64,000 bases of DNA. Origin: Ectothiorhodospira magna. Lineage in GTDB: Bacteria > Pseudomonadota > Gammaproteobacteria > Ectothiorhodospirales > Ectothiorhodospiraceae. The notes under the pieces are model-generated. The model searched no databases and was not told the DNA's origin. It was given only the letters and a program-made list of their open reading frames with translations. Location: contig NZ_FOFO01000009.1 of NCBI RefSeq assembly GCF_900110965.1, positions 1 to 64,000 of the forward strand, written 5' to 3'. A program made the position numbers and the translations under genes. Positions within the stretch are counted from its first letter, which is position 1. Each line of letters begins with the position of its first letter. This document shows, in pieces, positions 1 to 6,966 of this stretch.

Positions 1-64
1 GTCTGCAACCGGCTCCCGCTTTCGCGGCGGCTGGAACCTTCGGCGCTTTACCTTTCGCCAGCAT
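1..64 (-). CDS. N-terminal fragment of element-encoded ORF (possible IscB-type RNA-guided nuclease)
   Basis: An ATG at 64-62 (minus strand) is preceded by GGAAGG with 8 bases spacing. It opens a 21-codon reading frame, rich in Ala, Gly and Lys, that continues past the window edge. The Shine-Dalgarno-like GGAAGG is the last part of the conserved repeat, which supports a real start. No diagnostic domain (RRXRR, RuvC, HNH) falls inside the window, so the product cannot be recognised from sequence. The IscB suggestion rests only on its position immediately downstream of the HEARO-like RNA. A TnpB or an unrelated passenger gene is possible. Confidence 0.35.
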   Translation of the reverse strand, partial: MLAKGKAPKVPAAAKAGAGCR

Positions 65-71
65 GATCCCA

Positions 72-211
72 GCCTTCCAGAGCGGCGGACTGAGGCAGCA
101 TCCGCCGGTGGGTCTTGACGACCTGTTGCAAACGTAGCGGACTTTCACCGCTCTCCCTGGTCAACCTGGCTTGCTCTCACAAGCCCCCGACTTCAGTCGG
201 GGGTAGTTGAC
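72..211 (-). ncRNA. HEARO/omega-RNA-like structured RNA of the mobile element, copy 1
   Basis: On the minus strand the segment can fold into a branched RNA. An outer helix pairs 206-211 (GTCAAC) with 160-165 (GTTGAC). It encloses a hairpin at about 185-202 with CCCCGAC/GTCGGGG arms and a second GCTTG/CAAGC hairpin at 169-184. Downstream come a hairpin at 136-152 (arms AGCGG/CCGCT on the plus strand) and one at 84-106 (arms GGCGGA/TCCGCC). The second copy at 25676-25826 keeps the outer and GCTTG helices and shows two compensatory base-pair changes in the 136-152 helix, evidence for selected structure. Identity as an IscB guide RNA is inferred from position and shape, not from a model search. 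Confidence 0.5.
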
Positions 212-1101
212 AGTCTCTCCGCAGACAGGCATTCCATCAGGGTCAACTGCAGCTGAGGTTCCCAATGGGGCAGTTGGATACCCAGATCAGCCTCCAGTTT
301 GTTTACACATAACCGGGAATTATTGGGCCGTTTTGCCGGGGTCGGGTAGTGCTTGCCGGGGATGGCGGTCACCTGCTCCGGGGTTAATGTCAACACCATG
401 CCCAGGGTCTGGGCCCGCCGAAAAATTTCACAGGCAAATCCGTGCCAACTGGTTTCTCCGTGAGGGGCAAGATGATATAGCCCTTCGATGCCCTGTCCCA
501 GCTGTTGCCGGTAAACCGCCAGGGCAGTGACCTGGGCAATCAGCCGGGCCGGTGTCGGTGCCCCGATCTGGTCATGGACCACATTGAGGTGATCCCGCTC
601 CTGGCCCAGCCGCAGCATGGTGCGCATGAAATTATTGCCCCGGGCACCATATACCCAGCTGGTGCGAAAAATCAGATATCCAGCCCCGCTGGCCATCACT
701 GCCTGATCACCCGCCAGCTTGCTTGCGCCGTATACGGATAAAGGCCCGGTAGCACTGTCTTCCTGCCAGGGGCTTTCCCCATCGCCGGGATACACATAAT
801 CACTGGAATAGTGGATCAAAGGAATCCCGGCAACGTTGGCAAAGTGTGCCAGTTGTTCCGGCAGTTCAGCATTCAGGCGAAAGGCGGCCTCTTGCTGGGT
901 TTCAGCGGCATCCACCCCGGTCCAGGCAGCGGCATTGACAATCAGTGCCGGACGGATGGTGCGCAATACGCCGGCCACGGCATCAGGACTGGACAGATCC
1001 AGCTGGGCACGGGTGGGGGCAATCAGTGCGCCCAGTGGGGACAGGGTGCGCAGCAATTCAAATCCTACCTGGCCTGTAGCGCCCAAAATCAGGATATTCA
1101 T
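193..1101 (-). CDS. rmlD: dTDP-4-dehydrorhamnose reductase RmlD
   Basis: 302-residue SDR-family reductase catalysing the last step of dTDP-L-rhamnose synthesis in the cytoplasm. The N-terminal nucleotide-binding motif GATGQVG is at residues 7-13, SSDYVYPG at about 99-106, and the catalytic YxxxK at 124-128. The start at 1101 is chosen because the NAD(P)-binding strand begins at once and the ATG follows the rmlB stop by one base; a longer upstream reading frame is just rmlB shadow. The last five residues (STTPD) and the stop codon lie inside the terminal palindrome of the mobile element, so the native C-terminus has been replaced by element sequence. The family core is complete, so activity is probably retained. 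Confidence 0.93.
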   Translation of the reverse strand: MNILILGATGQVGFELLRTLSPLGALIAPTRAQLDLSSPDAVAGVLRTIRPALIVNAAAWTGVDAAETQQEAAFRLNAELPEQLAHFANVAGIPLIHYSSDYVYPGDGESPWQEDSATGPLSVYGASKLAGDQAVMASGAGYLIFRTSWVYGARGNNFMRTMLRLGQERDHLNVVHDQIGAPTPARLIAQVTALAVYRQQLGQGIEGLYHLAPHGETSWHGFACEIFRRAQTLGMVLTLTPEQVTAIPGKHYPTPAKRPNNSRLCVNKLEADLGIQLPHWEPQLQLTLMECLSAERLSTTPD

Positions 1102-1102
1102 G

Positions 1103-2173
1103 TCACAACACCCCCAGTCGTTGGCTCTGATAGCTGCCGTCCAGTACATGCTGCCACCAGGATGGATGGTCCAGATACCACTGGACTGTCTTGTGCAAAC
1201 CGGACTCAAAGGTTTCCTGTGGTGTCCAGCCCAGTTCCCCCTCGATCTTGCCGGCATCAATGGCATAGCGCCGGTCATGGCCGGGACGGTCCTGCACGAA
1301 GGTGATCAGATCTCGATAATGCCCGCCGAAGGCGGGGGGGTGCAGCGCCTGCAGCAGGTTACACAGGGTATGCACCACTTCCAGGTTGGTCTTTTCATTA
1401 TGGCCGCCGATGTTGTAGGTCTGGCCGGGTTGCCCCTGGGTGGCCACCAGGATCAGGGCGCGGGCATGGTCCTCCACATACAGCCAGTCGCGGATCTGAC
1501 CGCCGTCACCATAGACCGGCAGGGGTTTGCCCGCCAGGGCGTTGAGGATCATCAGCGGGATGAGTTTTTCCGGGAAATGGTAGGGGCCGTAATTGTTGCT
1601 GCAGTTGGTGACCAGGGTCGGCAGGCCGTAGGTGCGCTGCCAGGCCCGCACCAGATGATCGGACCCGGCCTTGCTGGCGGAGTAGGGGGAACTGGGGGCA
1701 TAGGGCGTGGTTTCGGTGAACAGGCCGTCCGGGCCTTCCAGATCACCGTAGACCTCATCGGTGGAGATGTGATGAAAACGAAACCCGGCGGCCTTGTCTG
1801 GCTGGTGATGCTGTAGGTGTTTCCAGTAGCTGCGGGCCGCTTCCAGCAGGGTATAGGTGCCAACAACATTGGTCTGGATAAACGCTGCCGGGCCGTCGAT
1901 GGAACGATCCACGTGGCTTTCCGCAGCCAGGTGCATGACAATATCCGGGGTCTGATCCCGAAAAACCGCCGCCATGGCCGAGGCATCGCAGATGTCGGCA
2001 TGAACGAAGTGATAGCGGTCACTGTCGGCCACGGGGGAGAGGGATTCAAGATTGCCCGCGTAGGTGAGTTTATCCACCACCACCACCTGATGGCTGGTGG
2101 TCTGGATGAGTTCACGAACCACGGCGGAGCCGATGAAACCGGCGCCGCCAGTGACTAGAAAGGTTTTGGGCAT
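1103..2173 (-). CDS. rmlB: dTDP-glucose 4,6-dehydratase RmlB
   Basis: 356 residues, the usual family length. It converts dTDP-glucose to dTDP-4-dehydro-6-deoxyglucose, the second step of dTDP-rhamnose synthesis. TGGAGFIG (8-15) binds NAD; STDEVYG at 137-143 carries the Thr-Asp-Glu catalytic set, and YSASK at 164-168 is the SDR Tyr/Lys pair. The ATG at 2173 starts the Rossmann strand directly. It is first of the rmlBD pair: stop TGA and rmlD ATG are separated by a single base, so translation is likely coupled. rmlA and rmlC are not in the window; in rmlBDAC-type operons they would lie beyond the inserted element to the left. Confidence 0.95.
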   Translation of the reverse strand: MPKTFLVTGGAGFIGSAVVRELIQTTSHQVVVVDKLTYAGNLESLSPVADSDRYHFVHADICDASAMAAVFRDQTPDIVMHLAAESHVDRSIDGPAAFIQTNVVGTYTLLEAARSYWKHLQHHQPDKAAGFRFHHISTDEVYGDLEGPDGLFTETTPYAPSSPYSASKAGSDHLVRAWQRTYGLPTLVTNCSNNYGPYHFPEKLIPLMILNALAGKPLPVYGDGGQIRDWLYVEDHARALILVATQGQPGQTYNIGGHNEKTNLEVVHTLCNLLQALHPPAFGGHYRDLITFVQDRPGHDRRYAIDAGKIEGELGWTPQETFESGLHKTVQWYLDHPSWWQHVLDGSYQSQRLGVL

Positions 2174-2259
2174 GTGCGCAATCCGTCCGGGGATGACCCG
2201 ACATGATAACCCACCCCCCCGCCGGGTTTCGATAACGGCTGCCTGTGCCGGATGGCAGG

Positions 2260-2721
2260 TTATTGATTCACCCAGCGCCCCTGGGCATCCCGGCAGGCGA
2301 CACCGGTGATGGTCTCCCGTGATCCACTCATATTGCCCACCACGGTATATTCCCGACAATCTTGACCTGCGCTCTGGAAAGTGCGGGTGGGTGTGGCCTG
2401 AAAGGTGTGTCCTGTGTTGGGATTCTGCCAGGCCACCGGGCGATGGTCGGGGGAAGTTTCCAGTGCCCTGGAGACTTTCATCCGGTCCACTTCATCCATG
2501 GTCCGTCCTACGGAACCACCAATGGCAGCCCCGGCCAGGGTGCCGGCGATGATGGCAGCGGTGCGGCCCCTGCCGGCCCCCACCTGACCGCCCACCACAC
2601 CCCCCAGGGCGCCGCCGAGTACGGCACCTGCCTGCTCCTGGGTGGGGCCTGTGGCGCATCCGGTGAGGGTGAACGCCATGCCCAGAATGGCGACTATACT
2701 GATCTTTCTCAGCGTTGACAT
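2260..2721 (-). CDS. Glycine-zipper 2TM-domain lipoprotein (17 kDa surface antigen-like)
   Basis: 153 residues with a lipoprotein signal peptide (lipobox LTGC, Cys22). A glycine-zipper region follows at about 32-75, with repeated GGALGG/GAAIGG-type spacing that could form paired membrane-associated helices. The C-terminal ~70 residues are soluble, with Cys residues in ...QDCREYT... and ...[11 protein letters not shown].... This arrangement is typical of the RT0821/Lpp0805-type surface antigen family, whose exact role is unknown (envelope-associated). The start at 2721 is picked because it opens the signal peptide; the longer frame upstream has no signal. Transcribed divergently from the deaminase gene across a 180-base region. 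Confidence 0.8.
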   Translation of the reverse strand: MSTLRKISIVAILGMAFTLTGCATGPTQEQAGAVLGGALGGVVGGQVGAGRGRTAAIIAGTLAGAAIGGSVGRTMDEVDRMKVSRALETSPDHRPVAWQNPNTGHTFQATPTRTFQSAGQDCREYTVVGNMSGSRETITGVACRDAQGRWVNQ

Positions 2722-2900
2722 GAGGATACTCCCGGTATCGTGGAAGAATGATTCTCTGGACAAGGTACAGTGGATTTGAGTTCTCGCCACGAGTATAGAG
2801 CAGGCCGCCTGAACCCAGCCTGACTCAAGGCAGAAAGACCGGAACCATTGCAACCACAGGCGGTATGGCGTTGCGCTTGCATCACCGCTAGGAGCGACTG

Positions 2901-3467
2901 ATGGCATTACCTCAATTGACATTTGACCTGCCCGACTGGCTGCAGCGGCAACTGCAGGACCAGCCAGCCCCGGTGCTCACTTCTCCCGCCGCTCAGGTCC
3001 AGTTTGCCATTGCATTGTCCCGGCAGAATGTGACCCACCACACTGGCGGACCTTTTGGGGCCGCCGTGTTCGATGAAACCGGCACCCTGGTGGCTCCAGG
3101 GGTGAATCTGGTGGTCAGTCAGGGCTGTTCCATCCTCCACGGAGAAATGGTGGCCCTGGCTCTGGCCCAGCAGGTGGTGGGACGACATGACCTCAGTGAA
3201 GGTGGACGCCACCGCTATCGATTGGCGGTATCCGCCGAACCCTGTGCCATGTGTCTGGGTGCCCTGCCCTGGTCCGGCATCAGGGAACTGGTCTACGGGG
3301 CTTTGGATCAGGACGTTCGGGCCATCGGGTTTGACGAGGGGGACAAGCCGGCCCATTGGCAACAGGCTCTGGAACGGCGGGGCATTCAGGTGACAGGAGG
3401 GGTGCTGCGGGAGGAGGCGGTGGCCGTGCTTCATCAGTATCGGGCCGCCGGTGGTCAGGTGTACTGA
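2901..3467 (+). CDS. Zinc-dependent nucleoside deaminase (CMP/dCMP-guanine deaminase family)
   Basis: 188 residues. Zn-binding and catalytic motifs of the cytidine-deaminase fold are present: HGE with His80 and Glu82, and PCAMC at 114-118. The family hydrolytically deaminates purine or pyrimidine nucleosides/bases or tRNA adenosine; this member resembles nucleoside/guanine deaminases more than TadA because of its longer N- and C-terminal regions. Substrate is not assignable from sequence. The ATG is preceded by AGGAG. It converges on phoU with only 15 bases between stop codons, where a perfect 12-bp inverted repeat lies. Confidence 0.85.
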   Translation: MALPQLTFDLPDWLQRQLQDQPAPVLTSPAAQVQFAIALSRQNVTHHTGGPFGAAVFDETGTLVAPGVNLVVSQGCSILHGEMVALALAQQVVGRHDLSEGGRHRYRLAVSAEPCAMCLGALPWSGIRELVYGALDQDVRAIGFDEGDKPAHWQQALERRGIQVTGGVLREEAVAVLHQYRAAGGQVY

Positions 3468-3475
3468 CCACCGGC
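3447..3475. terminator. Possible bidirectional terminator between convergent deaminase and phoU genes
   Basis: A perfect 12-bp inverted repeat (GCCGGTGGTCAG, 5-base loop, CTGACCACCGGC) straddles the deaminase stop codon and ends 8 bases before the phoU stop. There is no clear T-tract on either side, so intrinsic termination is plausible but not certain. Confidence 0.5.
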
Positions 3476-3482
3476 CCAGCGG

Positions 3483-4214
3483 CTATTCCGCCCCGGGTGT
3501 CTCCCCCCGGGCTGCCCGTTCCATTTCCTCCAGGCTGACGTGGCGCACATCCTTGCCCTTGACCAGATAAATCACGTATTCACACATGTTGCGGGCATGA
3601 TCACCGATGCGCTCCAGCGCCCGCAGGGCCCAGATCACATCCAGGGCACGGGTGATGGTGCGGGGGTCTTCCATCATGTAGGTGATGTGCTGACGCATCA
3701 CGGACTCGTACTCCCGGTCCACGTTCGCATCTTCCCTGGCCACCGACAGGGCCACTTCCACATCCATGCGGGCAAAGGCATCCAGGGCTTCATGCACCAG
3801 CCGGGCCACCCGCTCTCCCAGGGACTGAATATCCGCATACTGGTTCTTGGGTCGGTCCTTTTCCGCCAGATGGACCGCCATGCGGGCCACTTTTTCTGCC
3901 TGATCGCCAATGCGTTCCAGATCGGTGATGGTCTTGACGATGGAGATGATAAAGCGCAGGTCACTGGCCGCTGGCTGATGGCGGGCCAGAATTTCGGCAC
4001 ATTGTTCATCGATGATGACTTCCAGGCTATTGACCCTGGCGTCGTTCTTGATGACCTGATCCGCCAGACGCACATCGGCACTCACCAGGGCATTGACTGC
4101 ATCGGTCACCTGGGCTTCCACCAAGCCGCCCATGGCCAGCACCCGGTTACGCAGGGTTTCCAGTTCCTCGTTGTACTTTTCCAGGTAGTGGCCACCCAGT
4201 TTGTTCTTATCCAT
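3483..4214 (-). CDS. phoU: Phosphate-specific transport system accessory protein PhoU
   Basis: 243 residues, all-helical with two PhoU repeats. E/DxxxD-type metal-binding segments typical of the family are visible (e.g. ...DLERIGDQAEKVARMA... near residues 95-110 and ...LERIGDHARNMCEYVIY... near 205-220). PhoU links the PstSCAB transporter to the PhoR/PhoB two-component system and dampens phosphate uptake and the Pho response when phosphate is plentiful. The start at 4214 gives the family's usual N-terminus; upstream codons extend into non-conserved sequence. It is the last gene of pstC-pstA-pstB-phoU, 130 bases after pstB. Confidence 0.95.
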   Translation of the reverse strand: MDKNKLGGHYLEKYNEELETLRNRVLAMGGLVEAQVTDAVNALVSADVRLADQVIKNDARVNSLEVIIDEQCAEILARHQPAASDLRFIISIVKTITDLERIGDQAEKVARMAVHLAEKDRPKNQYADIQSLGERVARLVHEALDAFARMDVEVALSVAREDANVDREYESVMRQHITYMMEDPRTITRALDVIWALRALERIGDHARNMCEYVIYLVKGKDVRHVSLEEMERAARGETPGAE

Positions 4215-4344
4215 TGCTGTTGCCTCGAAAAACGTCGCTAAGGAACACGGCCCCGGACATCCGGAACACCGATCCCATGATTGAATCATCCGTCCCATCA
4301 CGCCCTCCCTGGGGCCAGCCTGTCCAACAATCAGCCAAGGTCCG

Positions 4345-5202
4345 TCAGCCGTAGCGACCGGTGATGTAGTCCTCGGTGGCCTTCTTCCTGGGATTGGTGA
4401 ACAGGGTCATGGTGTCACCGTACTCGATCATCTCGCCAAGGTACATGTAGGCGGTGTAGTCGGACACCCGGGCCGCCTGCTGCATGTTGTGGGTGACGAT
4501 GAGGATGGTGTAGTCCTCCTTGAGTTCGTAGATCAGCTCTTCGATCTTCGCGGTGGAGATCGGGTCCAGGGCCGAGGCCGGTTCATCCAGCAGGATCACC
4601 TCCGGCTCGATGGCGATGGACCGGGCGATGACCAGACGCTGCTGCTGCCCCCCGGACAGCCCGAAGGCGTTCTGATGCAGACGGTCCTTGACCTCATCCC
4701 ACAGGGCCGCGCCCCGCAGGGATCGCTCCACCACCTCGTCCAGCACCTTGCGGTCCCGCACCCCCTGCAGACGCAGGCCGTAGGCCACGTTCTCGTAGAT
4801 GGACTTGGGGAAGGGGTTGGGTTTCTGAAACACCATGCCCACCCGGCGACGCAGTTCGGCCACGTCCACCTTGCGGTCGTAGATGTCCTCCCCCTCCAGC
4901 AGGATCTTGCCCTCGATACGGCAGGCATCCACCAGATCGTTCATGCGATTGAAACAGCGCAGCAAGGTGGACTTGCCGCAACCGCTGGGGCCGATGAAGG
5001 CGGTGACCCGCTTGGCGGCCACCTTCATGGAAATGCGCTTCAGGGCCTGGGCCTCACCGTAGTAGAGGTTGAGGTCCTGCACTTCCAGGGCAATGGTCTC
5101 GTCGGCCAGGCGCAGACGCTTGCGCTCGGTGTTCTCGAAGAGACCGGCGGTGACGCCGTGGGTCATGGTGTTCTGCTCTGTCATGGTTGTCATGCCGTCC
5201 AT
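4345..5202 (-). CDS. pstB: Phosphate ABC transporter ATP-binding protein PstB
   Basis: 285 residues, an ATPase that energises PstA/PstC. Walker [10 protein letters not shown] at 71-79, signature LSGGQ at 182-186, Walker B VILLDEP at 202-208 and the switch His in IVTHNMQQ are all intact. The N-terminus is about 25-30 residues longer than E. coli PstB; in-frame ATGs at 5193 and 5184 are alternative starts. It lies 24 bases downstream of pstA and belongs to the same transcript. Confidence 0.95.
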   Translation of the reverse strand: MDGMTTMTEQNTMTHGVTAGLFENTERKRLRLADETIALEVQDLNLYYGEAQALKRISMKVAAKRVTAFIGPSGCGKSTLLRCFNRMNDLVDACRIEGKILLEGEDIYDRKVDVAELRRRVGMVFQKPNPFPKSIYENVAYGLRLQGVRDRKVLDEVVERSLRGAALWDEVKDRLHQNAFGLSGGQQQRLVIARSIAIEPEVILLDEPASALDPISTAKIEELIYELKEDYTILIVTHNMQQAARVSDYTAYMYLGEMIEYGDTMTLFTNPRKKATEDYITGRYG

Positions 5203-5226
5203 ATTCTTGAATCTCTTCGACCGGGA

Positions 5227-6906
5227 TCAATCCGACTCGCCGCGATATTTCTCGCGCAGATGGTTGCGAATGCTGATGGCGGTCAGGTTCAGTACCACGA
5301 TCAGGACCACCAGGGTCAGGGCGGTGGCGTAAACCAGCGGCTGGGCCGCCTCCACGTTGGGACTCTGGAAGCCCACGTCAAAGATGTGGAAGCCCAGATG
5401 CATGATCTTGCGCTCCAGATGAATGAAGGGGAAGTTACCGTCGATGGGCAGGGTCGGCGCCAGCTTCACCACCCCCACCAGCATCAGCGGCGCCACCTCG
5501 CCCGCGGCCCGGGCGATGGCCAGGATCAGGCCGGTCATCATGGCGGGCGTGGCCAGGGGTACCACCACCTTCCACAGGGTCTCCGCCTTGGTGGCACCCA
5601 GGGCCAGACTGCCGTGACGGATGGTGCTTGGAATCCGTGACAACCCCTCCTCCGTGGCCACGATCACCACCGGCAGGGTCAGCAGGGCCAGGGTGAAGGA
5701 GGCCCACATCAGACCCGGCGTGCCGAAGGTGGGCGACGGCAGGGCCTCCGGGTAAAAGTTACGGTCAATGGCCCCGCCCATGAAATAGACGAAGAAGCCC
5801 AGGCCGAACACCCCGAAGACGATGGAGGGTACCCCCGCCAGGTTGTACACGGAGATGCGGATCACCCGCAGCAGCGGCCCCTGGCGGGCGTATTCCCGCA
5901 GGTAGATGGCCGCCAGCACACCGAAGGGGGTGACGATGATGGACATGATGAACACCATGGTCACGGTACCGAAAATGGCCGGAAAAATGCCGCCCTCGGT
6001 GTTGGCCTCACGGGGATAGCCGCTCATGAACTCCCAGAACTGCTTGAGATACAGGCCCGTCTTGCTCAGCACATTCATGTCGTTGGGCTGAATGGCGCGA
6101 ATGATCTGGGCCATGGGAATTTCCCATTCCCGACCATCCATCACCTGGGCCACCAGCGTATCCCGGCGCACATCCTTGTACAGCGCGTCCAGACGCGCCT
6201 GCAGCACGGCGTATTCCTGGTCCAGCACCAGCCGCTGGGCCGCCAGGTCAGCCATGGCCTGATCCCGCTCGGCCACGGTGATGCGGCCTTCACGCAGTTG
6301 CAGGTCCAGGCGCCGCTCGCTCAGACGCACCCGCTCCATGCGGTGATTGACGTTGCCGATCTCCCGTCGCTCGATGCGGCGGATTTCATCAAAGATATCG
6401 TTGGCGCGGCGAATGCGCTGCTGCAGCTCCGGCCACAGCTGGTCTCCTTCCGCCACGGTGCGGCCCTGTTCCAGGATGCGCACGGGGAAGCCGTAGAAAT
6501 CGCCCCATTCACGCCGCTCCAGGCGCATGGCATCCCTGGGATAGGTCCACTGGGTCATGCCCAGTTCCGGGTACCAGACAAAATCCCGCCCCCAGACATC
6601 CCGGTTACCCTGTTTGATCAGATGACGGGTGACCAGTTGGATATCGTCATCGATGGGCACCCCCGCGTCCCGCAGTACCTGGGCCGGCAGCACCTGGGAA
6701 CGGGACAGTTCGCCAACGATGCGCATTTCACGACCATCATGGGTGGTCAGATCCGTCATCAGGATCGGCGAGGGCCAGAAGTGGGAGAAACCACGCACCA
6801 TGATGAGGGCCAAAAGGCCCACCACCATGATCATGCTGATGGCGATGGCGCCGGCATTGAGCCACACCCAGGGGCTGCCGCTCTTGAACCAGTTCTTGAG
6901 AGTCAT
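5227..6906 (-). CDS. pstA: Phosphate ABC transporter permease PstA (long form)
   Basis: 559 residues against roughly 300 in E. coli. After one N-terminal membrane helix (about 17-39) comes a ~250-residue periplasmic insertion, charged and partly coiled-coil (about 175-250), then the conserved permease core with helices from about 305 to the C-terminus. The permease loop signature is seen in ...GSLALGATKAETLWKVVVP.... Long PstA/PstC proteins with extra periplasmic domains are known in several gammaproteobacteria; the function of the insertions is unknown. Encoded 60 bases downstream of pstC. Confidence 0.93.
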   Translation of the reverse strand: MTLKNWFKSGSPWVWLNAGAIAISMIMVVGLLALIMVRGFSHFWPSPILMTDLTTHDGREMRIVGELSRSQVLPAQVLRDAGVPIDDDIQLVTRHLIKQGNRDVWGRDFVWYPELGMTQWTYPRDAMRLERREWGDFYGFPVRILEQGRTVAEGDQLWPELQQRIRRANDIFDEIRRIERREIGNVNHRMERVRLSERRLDLQLREGRITVAERDQAMADLAAQRLVLDQEYAVLQARLDALYKDVRRDTLVAQVMDGREWEIPMAQIIRAIQPNDMNVLSKTGLYLKQFWEFMSGYPREANTEGGIFPAIFGTVTMVFIMSIIVTPFGVLAAIYLREYARQGPLLRVIRISVYNLAGVPSIVFGVFGLGFFVYFMGGAIDRNFYPEALPSPTFGTPGLMWASFTLALLTLPVVIVATEEGLSRIPSTIRHGSLALGATKAETLWKVVVPLATPAMMTGLILAIARAAGEVAPLMLVGVVKLAPTLPIDGNFPFIHLERKIMHLGFHIFDVGFQSPNVEAAQPLVYATALTLVVLIVVLNLTAISIRNHLREKYRGESD

Positions 6907-6966
6907 TGGCGTGTTCCCGGCAGGTTCCGGTCCAGTTCCAGAAAAATCATCATGTCATGCCCTCCC

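Larger units (their letters stand above)
1..211 (-). mobile_element. End of an IS200/IS605-superfamily (IscB-type?) element, truncated by window start
   Basis: Read on the minus strand, the element begins with GTCAACTACC at 211, continues through a highly structured ~140-base region and reaches an ORF start at 64 that runs off the window. The 72-138 part is identical, 67 of 67 bases, to 25676-25742, so this is a dispersed repeat. The terminal imperfect palindrome, absence of terminal inverted repeats and of an obvious target duplication fit IS200/IS605-type transposition. Assignment to the IscB branch is inference: in IscB elements a structured guide RNA (HEARO/omega RNA) lies just upstream of the nuclease ORF, the order seen here. 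The element sits at the very 3' end of rmlD. Confidence 0.6.
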
